NCBI GenBank assembly: GCA_963681505.1
Contig: OY811977.1
Span: 716,001-780,000 of the forward strand
Source of the DNA: Eunapius fragilis
Lineage: Eukaryota; Porifera; Demospongiae; Spongillida; Spongillidae
Reading direction: 5' to 3'
Length of the DNA stretch: 64,000 nt
Below the pieces are notes generated by a model that was given only the letters and a program-made list of their open reading frames with translations, had not been told where the DNA came from and made no database searches. Both the position numbers and the translations under genes were made by a program. Below, piece by piece: positions 27,300 through 39,012 of the stretch (its first letter is position 1; every line of letters starts with the position of its first letter).

Positions 27300-30200
27300 T
27301 ATGAGTCCTGCAGGAGTCAAGTATGTCAATATGTATGACTTCTGCAGGAGTCAACTATATGTTTGCATGACTCCTGCAGGAGTCAAGTATGTCAGATTTG
27401 ATGACTGCTGCAGGAGTCAAATATGTCACTATGAATGACTCCTGCAGGAATCAAGTATTTCAATGTATGTCTCCTACAAGAGTCAAGTTTGTCAGTATGC
27501 ATGACTCCTGCAGGAGTCAAATATTTCAATGAAGGACTCCTGCAGGAGTAAAGTATGTCAATATGTATCACTCCTCCAGGAGTCATGTATCTCCATGCAT
27601 GACTCCTGCAGGAGTCAAGTATGTCAGTATGTGTGACTCCTGCATAAGTCAACTATATATTTGCATGACTCCTGCAGGAGTCAAGTATGTCTGTATGCAA
27701 GACTCCTGCAGGAGTCAAGTATCTCATAGTATGACTCCTCCAGGAGTCAAGTTTCTCCATGCATGACTCCTGCGGGAGTCAAGTATGTCAGTATGTATGA
27801 CTCCTGCAGGACTCAAGTATGTCACTCAAGAATTTCAATGTATGACTCCTGCAGGAGTCAAGCATTTCAATGTATGACTCCTGCTGTTGTCAAATATGTC
27901 AATATGTCTGACTCCTGCAGGAGTCAAGTATTGCAATGTATGACTCCTGCAGGAGTCAAGTATTTCAATATGTATGACTCCTGCAGGAGTCAAGTATCTC
28001 CATGTATGACTCCTGAAGGAGTCAAGTATGTCAGTATCAATGACTACTACAGGAGTCATATGTCAATATGTATGACTCCTGCAGGAGTGAGCAATCTCCA
28101 TGTATGACTCCTGCAGGAGTCAAACATGTCACTATGAATGACTCCTGCAAGAGTCACGTATATCAATATATGACTCCTGCAGGAGTGAAGTATTTCAATG
28201 AATGACTTCTGCAGGAGTCAAGAATATCTTATGTATGGCTCTTGCAGGAGTCAAGGATCTCCATACATGACACCTGCAGGAGTCAAGTATATCAGTATCA
28301 ATGACTCCTTTAGGAGTCAAGTATTTCAATGTATGACTCCCGCAGGAGTCAAGTATTTCAATGTATGACTCCTGCAGGCGTCAAATATGTCAAAATGTAT
28401 GACTCCTGCAAGAGTCAAGTATCTCCATGCATGACTCCTGCAGGAGTCAAGTGTGTCAGAATGTATGAGTCCTGCAGGAGTCAAGTATGTCAATATGTAT
28501 TACTCCTGCAGGAGTCAACTATAGATTTGCATGACTCCTGCAGGAGTCAAGTATGTCAGATTGGATGACTGCTGCAGGAGTCAAATATGTCACTATGAAT
28601 GACTCCTGCAGGAGTCAAGTATTTCAATGTATTACTCCTACAAGAGTCAAGTTTGTCAGTATGCATGACTCCAGCAGGAGTCAAATATTTCAATGAAGGA
28701 CTCCTGCAGGAGTAAAGTATGTCAATATGTATGACTCCTCCAGGAGTCATGTATCTCCATGCATTACTTCTGCAGGAGTCAAGTATGTCAGTATGCAAGA
28801 CTCCTGCAGGAGTCAAGTATCTCAATGTATGACTCCTGCAGGAGTCAAGTATCTCCATGCATGACTCCTGCAGGAGTCAAGTATGTCTGTATGTATGACT
28901 CCTGCAGGAGTCAAGTATGTCACTCAAGAATTTCAATGTATATGACTCCTGCAGGAGTCAAGTATTTCAATTATGACTCCTGCAGGAGTCAAGTATGTCA
29001 ATATGTCTGACTCCTGCAGGAGTCAAGTATTTCAATGTATGACTCCTGCAGGAGTCAAATATGTCACTATGAATGACTCCTGCAGGAGTCAAGTATTTCA
29101 ATGTATGACTCCTACAATAGTCAAGTTTGTCAGTATGCATGACTCCTTCAGGAGTCAAATATTTCAATGAAGGACTCCTGCAGGAGTAAAGTATGTCAAT
29201 ATGTATGACTCCTCCAGGAGTCATGTATCTCCATGCTTGAATCCTGCAGGAGTCAGGTATGTCAGTATGTGTGACTCCTGCATAAGTCAACTATATATTT
29301 GCATGACTCCTGCAGGAGTCAAGTATGTCAGTATGCAAGACTCCTGCAGGAGTCAAGTATCTCAATATATGACTCCAGCAGGAGTCAAGTATCTCCATGC
29401 ATTACTCCTGCAGGAGTCAAGTATGTCAGTTTGTATGACTTCTGCAGGACTCAAGTATGTCACTCAAGAATTTCAATGTATGACTCCTGCAGGAGTCAAG
29501 TATTTCAATGTATGACTCCTGCAGTAGTCACATATATGTTAATATGTATGACTCCTGCAAGAGCCAAGTATCTCCATTCATGACTCCAGCAGGAGTCAAG
29601 TATGTCAGAATGTATGAGTCCTGCAGGAGTCAAGTATGTCAATATGTATGATTCCTGCTGGAGTCAACTGTATATTTGTATGACTCCTGCAGGAGTCAAG
29701 TATGTCAGATTGGATGACTGCTGCAGGAGTCAAATATGTCACTATGAATGACTCCTGCAGGAGTCAAGTATTTCAATGTATGACTCCTACAAGAGTCAAG
29801 TTTGTCAGTATGCATGACTCCTGCAGGAGTCAAATATTTCAATGAAGGACTCTTGCAGGAGTAAAGTATGTCAATATGTATGACTCCTCCAGGAGTCATG
29901 TTTCTCCATGTATGACTCCTGCAGGAGTCAAGTATGTCAGTATGTGTGACTCCTGCATAAGTCAACTATATATTTGCTGAATCCTGCAGGAGTCAAGTAT
30001 GTCAGTATGCAAGACTCCTGCAGGAGTCAAGTATCTCAATGTATGACTCCTCCAGGAGTCAAGTATCTCCATGCATGACTCCTGCAGGAGTCAAGTATCT
30101 CAGTATGTATGACTCCTGCAGGACTCAAGTATGTCACTCAAGAATTTCAATGTATGACTCCTGCAGGAGTCAAGTATTTCAATGTATGACTCCTGCAGTA

Positions 30201-33200
30201 GTCAAATATGTCAATATGTCTGACTCCTGCAGGAGTCAAGTATTTCAATGTATGACTCCTGCAGGAGTCAAGTATTTCAATATGTATGACTCCTGCAGGA
30301 GTCAAGTATCTCCATGTATGACTCCTGAAGGAGTCAAGTATGTCAGTATCAATGACTACTACAGGAGTCATATGTCAATATGTATGACTCCTGCAGGAGT
30401 GAGCAATCTCCATGTATGACTCCTGCGGGAGTCAAATATGTCACTATGAATGACTCCTGCAAGAGTCACGTATTTCAATATATGACTCCTGCAGGAGTGA
30501 AGTATTTCAATGAATGACTCCTGCAGGAGTCAAGAATATCTGATGTATGGCTCTTGCAGGAGTCAAGGATCTCCATACATGACACCTGCAGGAGTCAAGT
30601 ATATCAGTATCAATGACTCCTTTAGGAGTCAAGTATTTCAATGTATGACTCCCGCAGGAGTCAAGTATTTCAATGTATGACTCCTGCAGGCGTCAAATAT
30701 GTCAAAATGTATGACTCCTGCAAGAGTCAAGTATCTCCATGCATGACTCCTGCAGGAGTCAAGTGTGTCAGAATGTATGAGTCCTGCAGGAGTCAAGTAT
30801 GTCAATATGTATTACTCCTGCAGGAGTCAACTATAGATTTGCATGACTCCTGCAGGAGTCAAGTATGTCAGATTGGATGACTGCTGCAGGAGTCAAATAT
30901 GTCACTATGAATGACTCCTGCAGGAGTCAAGTATTTCAATGTATTACTCCTACAAGAGTCAAGTTTGTCAGTATGCATGACTCCAGCAGGAGTCAAATAT
31001 TTCAATGAAGGACTCCTGCAGGAGTAAAGTATGTCAATATGTATGACTCCTCCAGGAGTCATGTATCTCCATGCATTACTTCTGCAGGAGTCAAGTATGT
31101 CAGTATGCAAGACTCCTGCAGGAGTCAAGTATCTCAATGTATGACTCCTGCAGGAGTCAAGTATCTCCATGCATGACTCCTGCAGGAGTCAAGTATGTCT
31201 GTATGTATGACTCCTGCAGGAGTCAAGTATGTCACTCAAGAATTTCAATGTATATGACTCCTGCAGGAGTCAAGTATTTCAATTATGACTCCTGCAGGAG
31301 TCAAGTATGTCAATATGTCTGACTCCTGCAGGAGTCAAGTATTTCAATGTATGACTCCTGCAGGAGTCAAATATGTCACTATGAATGACTCCTGCAGGAG
31401 TCAAGTATTTCAATGTATGACTCCTACAATAGTCAAGTTTGTCAGTATGCATGACTCCTTCAGGAGTCAAATATTTCAATGAAGGACTCCTGCAGGAGTA
31501 AAGTATGTCAATATGTATGACTCCTCCAGGAGTCATGTATCTCCATGCTTGAATCCTGCAGGAGTCAGGTATGTCAGTATGTGTGACTCCTGCATAAGTC
31601 AACTATATATTTGCATGACTCCTGCAGGAGTCAAGTATGTCAGTATGCAAGACTCCTGCAGGAGTCAAGTATCTCAATATATGACTCCAGCAGGAGTCAA
31701 GTATCTCCATGCATTACTCCTGCAGGAGTCAAGTATGTCAGTTTGTATGACTTCTGCAGGACTCAAGTATGTCACTCAAGAATTTCAATGTATGACTCCT
31801 GCAGGAGTCAAGTATTTCAATGTATGACTCCTGCAGTAGTCACATATATGTTAATATGTATGACTCCTGCAAGAGCCAAGTATCTCCATTCATGACTCCA
31901 GCAGGAGTCAAGTATGTCAGAATGTATGAGTCCTGCAGGAGTCAAGTATGTCAATATGTATGATTCCTGCTGGAGTCAACTGTATATTTGTATGACTCCT
32001 GCAGGAGTCAAGTATGTCAGATTGGATGACTGCTGCAGGAGTCAAATATGTCACTATGAATGACTCCTGCAGGAGTCAAGTATTTCAATGTATGACTCCT
32101 ACAAGAGTCAAGTTTGTCAGTATGCATGACTCCTGCAGGAGTCAAATATTTCAATGAAGGACTCTTGCAGGAGTAAAGTATGTCAATATGTATGACTCCT
32201 CCAGGAGTCATGTTTCTCCATGTATGACTCCTGCAGGAGTCAAGTATGTCAGTATGTGTGACTCCTGCATAAGTCAACTATATATTTGCTGAATCCTGCA
32301 GGAGTCAAGTATGTCAGTATGCAAGACTCCTGCAGGAGTCAAGTATCTCAATGTATGACTCCTCCAGGAGTCAAGTATCTCCATGCATGACTCCTGCAGG
32401 AGTCAAGTATCTCAGTATGTATGACTCCTGCAGGACTCAAGTATGTCACTCAAGAATTTCAATGTATGACTCCTGCAGGAGTCAAGTATTTCAATGTATG
32501 ACTCCTGCAGTAGTCAAATATGTCAATATGTCTGACTCCTGCAGGAGTCAAGTATTTCAATGTATGACTCCTGCAGGAGTCAAGTATTTCAATATGTATG
32601 ACTCCTGCAGGAGTCAAGTATCTCCATGTATGACTCCTGAAGGAGTCAAGTATGTCAGTATCAATGACTACTACAGGAGTCATATGTCAATATGTATGAC
32701 TCCTGCAGGAGTGAGCAATCTCCATGTATGACTCCTGCGGGAGTCAAATATGTCACTATGAATGACTCCTGCAAGAGTCACGTATTTCAATATATGACTC
32801 CTGCAGGAGTGAAGTATTTCAATGAATGACTCCTGCAGGAGTCAAGAATATCTTATGCATGGCTCTTGCAGGAGTCAAGGATCTCCATACATGACACCTG
32901 CAGGAGTCAAGTATATCAGTATCAATGACTCCTTTAGGAGTCAAGTATTTCAATGTATGACTCCCGCAGGAGTCAAGTATTTCAATGTATGACTCCTGCA
33001 AAAGTCAAATATGTCTATATGTATGACTCCTGCAAGAGTCAAGTATCTCCATGCATGACTCCTGCAGGAGTCAAGTGTGTCAGAATGTATGAGTCCTGCA
33101 GGAGTCAAGTATGTCAATATGTATTACTCCTGCAGGAGTCAACTATATATTTGCATGACTCCTGCAGGAGTCAAGTATGTCAGATTGGATGACTGCTGCA

Positions 33201-36200
33201 GGAGTCAAAAATGTCACTATGAATGACTCCTGCAGGAGTCAAGTATTTCAATGTATTACTCCTACAAGAGTCAAGTTTGTCAGTCTGCATGACTCCAGCA
33301 GGAGTTAAATATTTCAATGAAGGACTCCTGCAGGAGTAAAGTATGTCAATATGTATGACTCCTCCAGGAGTCATGTATCTCCATGCATTACTCCTGCAGG
33401 AGTCAAGTATGTCAGACTGCATGACTCCTGCAGGAGTCAAATATATCTTTCCGTGACTCCTGCAGGAGTCAAGTATGTCAGTATGCAAGACTCCTGCAGG
33501 AGTCAAGTATCTCAATGTATGACTCCTGCAGGAGTCAAGTATCTCCATGCATGACTCCTGCAGGAGTCAAGTATGTCTGTATGTATGACTCCTGCAGGAG
33601 TCAAGTATGTCACTCAAGAATTTCAATGTATATGACTCCTGCAGGAGTCAAGTATTTCAATTATGACTCCTGCAGGAGTCAAGTATGTCAATATGTCTGA
33701 CTCCTGCAGGAGTCAAGTATTTCAATGTATGACTCCTGCAGGAGTCAAATATGTCACTATGAATGACTCCTGCAGGAGTCAAGTATTTCAATGTATGACT
33801 CCTACAAGAGTCAAGTTTGTCAGTATGCATGACTCCTTCAGGAGTCAAATATTTCAATGAAGGACTCCTGCAGGAGTAAAGTATGTCAATATGTATGACT
33901 CCTCCAGGAGTCAAGTATCTCCATGCATGACTCCTGCAGGAGTCAAGTATGTCAGTATGTATGACTCCTGCAGGACTCAAGTATGTCACTCAAGAATTTC
34001 AATGTATGACTCCTGCAGGAGTCAAGTATTTCAATGTATGACTCCTGCAGTAGTCAAATATGTCAATATGTCTGACTCCTGCAGGAGTCAAGTATTTCAA
34101 TGTATGACTCCAGCAGGAGTCAAGTATTTCAATATGTATGACTCCTGCAGGAGTCAACTATATGACTCCTGCAGGAGTCAAGTATCTCCATGTTGCAGTA
34201 GTCAAATATGTCAATATGTCTGACTCCTGCAGGAGTCAAGTATTTCAATGTATGACTCCAGCAGGAGTCAAGTATTTCAATATGTATGACTCCTGCAGGA
34301 GTCAACTATATGACTCCTGCAGGAGTCAAGTATCTCCATGTATGACTCCTGAAGGAGTAAAGTATGTCAGTATCAATGACTACTACAGGAGTCATATGTC
34401 AATATGTATGACTCCTGCAGGAGTGAGCAATCTCCATGTATGACTCCTGCAGGAGTCAAATATGTCACTATGAATGACTCCTGCAAGAGTCACGTATTTC
34501 AATATATGACTCCTGCAGGAGTGAAGTATTTCAATGAATGACTCCTGCAGGAGTCAAGAATATCTTATGTATGGCTCTTGCAGGAGTCAAGGATCTCCAT
34601 ACATGACACCTGAAGGAGTCAAGTATATCAGTATCAATGACTCCTTTAGGAGTCAAGTATTTCAATGTATGACTCCCGCAGGAGTCAAAAATTTCAATGT
34701 ATGACTCCTGCAAAAGTCAAATATGTCTATATGTATGACTCCTGCAAGAGTCAAGTATCTCCATGCATGACTCCTGCAGGAGTCAAGTGTGTCAGAATGT
34801 ATGAGTCCTGCAGGAGTCAAGTATGTCAATATGTATTACTCCTGCATGAGTCAACTATATATTTGCATGACTCCTGCAGGAGTCAAGTATGTCAGATTGG
34901 ATGACTGCTGCAGGAGTCAAATATGTCACTATGAATGACTCCTGCAGGAGTCAAGTATTTCAATGTATTACTCCTACAAGAGTCAAGTTTGTCAGTATGC
35001 ATGACTCCAGCAGGAGTCAAATATTTCAATGAAGGACTCCTGCAGGAGTAAAGTATGTCAATATGTATGACTCCTCCAGGAGTCATGTATCTCCATGCAT
35101 TACTCCTGCAGGAGTCAAGTATGTCAGTCTGCATGACTCCTGCAGGAGTCAAATATATATTTCCGTGACTCCTGCAGGAGTCAAGTATGTCAGTATGCAA
35201 GACTCCTGCAGGAGTCAAGTATCTCAATGTATGACTCCTGCAGGAGTCAAGTATCTCCATGCATGACTCCTGCAGGAGTCAAGTATGTCTGTATGTATGA
35301 CTCCTGCAGGAGTCAAGTATGTCACTCAAGAATTTCAATGTATATGACTCCTGCAGGAGTCAAGTATTTCAATGTATGACTCCTGCAGGAGTCAAGTATT
35401 TCAATATGTATGACTCCTGCAGGAGTCAAGTATCTCCATGCATGACACCTGAAGGAGTCAAGTATTTCAGTATCAATGACTCCTACAGGAGTCATATGTC
35501 AATATGTATGACTACTGCAGGAGTGAAGTATTTCAATGAATGACTCCTGCAGGAGTCAAGAATGTGAATATGTATGACTCTTGCAGGAGTCAAGTATCTC
35601 CATGCATGACACCTGAAGGAGTAAAGAATGTCAGTATCAATGACTCCTGCAGGAGTCAAGTATTTCAATGTATGACTCCCGCAGGAGTCAAGTATTTCAA
35701 TGTATTACTCCTGCAGGAGTCAAATATGTCAATATGTATGACTCCTGCAGGAGTCAATTATCTCCAATCATGACTCCTGCAGGAGTCAAGTATGTCAGTA
35801 AGAATGCCTTCTGCAGGAGTCATATGTCAATTTGTATGACTCCTGCAGGAGTGAGCAATCTCCATGTATGACTCCTGCTGGAGTCAAATATGGCACTATG
35901 AGTGACTCCTGCAGGAGTCACGTATTTCAATACATGACTCGTGCAGGAGTGAAGTATTTCAAGTATGCCTGTATATATGACTCCTGCATGAGTCAACTAT
36001 ATATTTGCATGACTACTGCAGGAGTCAAGTATGTCAGTATGCAAGACTCCTGCAGGAGTCAAGTATCTCAATGTACGTCCCCTGCAGGAGTCAAGTATCT
36101 CCATGCATGACTCCTGCAGGAGTCAAGTATGTCATTATGTATGACTCCTGCAAGAGTCAAGTATGTCACTCATGAATTTCAATGAATGACTCCTGCAGGA

Positions 36201-38990
36201 GTCAAGTATTTCAATTATGACTCCTGCAGGAGTCAAGTATGTCAATATGTCTGACTCCTGCAGGAGTCAAGTACTTCAATGTATGACTCCTGCAGGAGTC
36301 AAGTATTTCAATATTTATGACTCCTGCAGGAGTCAAGTATGTCAGTATGTATGACTCCTGCAGGAGTCAACTATATATTTGCATGACTCCTGCAGGAGCA
36401 AATATGTCAGTTTGTATGACTGCTGCAGGAGTCAAATATGTTACAATGAATGACTCCTGCAGGAGTCAAGTGTTTCAATGTATGACTCCTTCAAGTGTCA
36501 AATTTGTCAGTATGCATGACTCCTGCAGGAGTCAAATATTTCAATGAATGACTCCTGCAGGAGTAAAGTATGTCAATATGTATGACTCCTCCAGGAGTCA
36601 TGTTTCTCCATGCATGACTCCTGCAGGAGTCAAGTATTTCAGTATGTGTGACTCCTGCATAAGTCAACTATATATTTGCATGAATCCTGCAGGAGTCAAG
36701 TATGTCAGTATGCATGACTCCTGCAGGAGTCAAGTATCTCAATGTATGACTCCTCCAGGAGTCAAGTATCTCCATGCATGACTCCTGCAGGAGTCAAGTA
36801 TGTCAGTATGTATGACTCCTGCAGGACTCAAGTATGTCACTCAAGAATTTCAATGTATGACTCCTGCAGGAGTCAAGCATTTCAATGTATGACTCCTGCA
36901 GTAGTCAAATATGTCAATATGTCTGACTCCTGCAGGAGTCAAGTATTTCAATGTATGACTCCTGCAGGAGTCAAGTATTTCAATATGTATGACTCCTGCA
37001 GGAGTCAAGTATCTCCATGTATGACTCCTGAAGGAGTCAAGTATGTCAGTATCAATGACTACTACAGGAGTCATATGTCAATATGTATGACTCCTGCAGG
37101 AGTGAGCAATCTCCATGTATGACTCCTGCGGGAGTCAAGTATGTCACTATGAATGACTCCTGCAAGAGTCACGTATTTCAATATATGACTCCTGCAGGAG
37201 TGAAGTATTTCAATGAATGACTCCTGCAGGAGTCAAGAATATCTTATGTATGGCTCTTGCAGGAGTCAAGGATCTCCATACATGACACCTGCAGGAGTCA
37301 AGTATATCAGTATCAATGACTCCTTTAGGAGTCAAGTATTTCAATGTATGACTCCCGCAGGAGTCAAGTATTTCAATGTATGACTCCTGCAAAAGTCAAA
37401 TATGTCTATATGTATGACTCCTGCAAGAGTCAAGTATCTCCATGCATGACTCCTGCAGGAGTCAAGTGTGTCAGAATGTATGAGTCCTGCAGGAGTCAAG
37501 TATGTCAATATGTATTACTCCTGCAGGAGTCAACTATATATTTGCATGACTCCTGCAGGAGTCAAGTATGTCAGATTGGATGACTGCTGCAGGAGTCAAA
37601 TATGTCACTATGAATGACTCCTGCAGGAGTCAAGTATTTCAATGTATTACTCCTACAAGAGTCAAGTTTGTCAGTCTGCATGACTCCAGCAGGAGTCAAA
37701 TATTTCAATGAAGGACTCCTGCAGGAGTAAAGTATGTCAATATGTATGACTCCTCCAGGAGTCATGTATCTCCATGCATTACTCCTGCAGGAGTCAAGTA
37801 TGTCAGTCTGCATGACTCCTGCAGGAGTCAAATATATATTTCCGTGACTCCTGCAGGAGTCAAGTATGTCAGTATGCAAGACTCCTGCAGGAGTCAAGTA
37901 TCTCAATGTATGACTCCTGCAGGAGTCAAGTATCTCCATGCATGACTCCTGCAGGAGTCAAGTATGTCTGTATGTATGACTCCTGCAGGAGTCAAGTATG
38001 TCACTCAAGAATTTCAATGTATATGACTCCTGCAGGAGTCAAGTATGTCAGTATGTCTGACTCCTGCAGGAGTCAAGTATTTCAATGTATGACTCCTGCA
38101 GGAGTCAAATATGTCACTATGAATGACTCCTGCAGGAGTCAAGTATTTCAATGTATGACTCCTACAAGAGTCAAGTTTGTCAGTATGCATGACTCCTTCA
38201 GGAGTCAAATATTTCAATGAAGGACTCCTGCAGGAGTAAAGTATGTCAATATGTATGACTCCTCCAGGAGTCATGTATCTCCATGCTTGAATCCTGCAGG
38301 AGTCAGGTATGTCAGTATGTGTGACTCCTGCATAAGTCAACTATATATTTGCATGACTCCTGCAGGAGTCAAGTATGTCAGTATGCAAGACTCCTGCAGG
38401 AGTCAAGTATCTCAATGTATGACTCCTGCAGTAGTCAAATATGTCACTATGAATGACTCCTGCAGGAATCAAGTATTTCAATGTATGACTCCTACAAGAG
38501 TCAAGTTTGTCAGTATGCATGACTCCTGCAGGAGTCAAATATTTCAATGAAGGACTCCTGCAGGAGTGAAGTATGTCAATATGTATGACTCCTCCAGGAG
38601 TCATGTTTCTCCATGCATGACTCCTGCAGGAGTCAAGTATGTCAGTATGTGTGACTCCTGCATAAGTCAACTATATATTTGCATGACTCCTGCAGGAGTC
38701 AAGTATGTCAGTATGCAAGACTCCTGCAGGAGTCAAGTATCTCAATGTATGACTCCTCCAGGAGTCAAGTATCTCCATGCATGACTCCTGCAGGAGTCAA
38801 GTATGTCAGTATGTATGACTCCTGCAGGACTCAAGTATGTCACTCAAGAATTTCAATGTATGACTCCTGCAGGAGTCAAGTATTTCAATGTATGACTCCT
38901 GCAGTAGTCAAATATGTCAATATGTCTGACTCCTGCAGGAGTCAAGTATTTCAATGTATAACTCCTGCAGGAGTCAAGTATTTCAATATG
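27300..38990. repeat. Higher-order repeats in satellite C (2312, 1712, 2679 bp)
   Basis: The same ordered string of variant units recurs with starts near 28329, 30641, 32953, 34665 and 37344. The offsets are therefore 2312, 2312, 1712 and 2679 bases. The first two full copies, about 28.3-30.5 and 30.6-32.8 kb, showed almost no difference in the stretches compared by eye. The later copies carry block deletions or additions. A more diverged copy of part of the block lies at 27.3-28.1 kb. Confidence 0.85.
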
Positions 38991-39012
38991 TATGACTCCT
39001 GCAGGAGTCAAG

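Larger units (their letters stand above)
22858..39012. repeat. Satellite C, 32-34 bp palindromic repeat array
   Basis: About 16 kb of a unit made of the 18-base palindrome TGACTCCTGCAGGAGTCA plus a 14-16 base AT-rich linker. The linkers are variants of AGTATGTCAGTATGTA, AGTATTTCAATGTA or ACTATATATTTGCA. Linker length switches the period between 32 and 34 bases. An estimated 480-500 copies are present, most with a PstI site (CTGCAG) at the dyad. Common dyad variants are CTGCAAGAG, CTCCAGGAG, CTACAAGAG and CCGCAGGAG. Open frames with periodic translations occur on both strands, but they shift with linker length and are not regarded as genes. Confidence 0.97.

Noticed and set aside
22858-39012. 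CRISPR-like look of satellite C (short palindromic repeat with regular linkers)
   Set aside because: The linkers are themselves a small set of repeated variants rather than unique spacers, the unit is only 32-34 bases, no cas genes are present and the window is eukaryotic.
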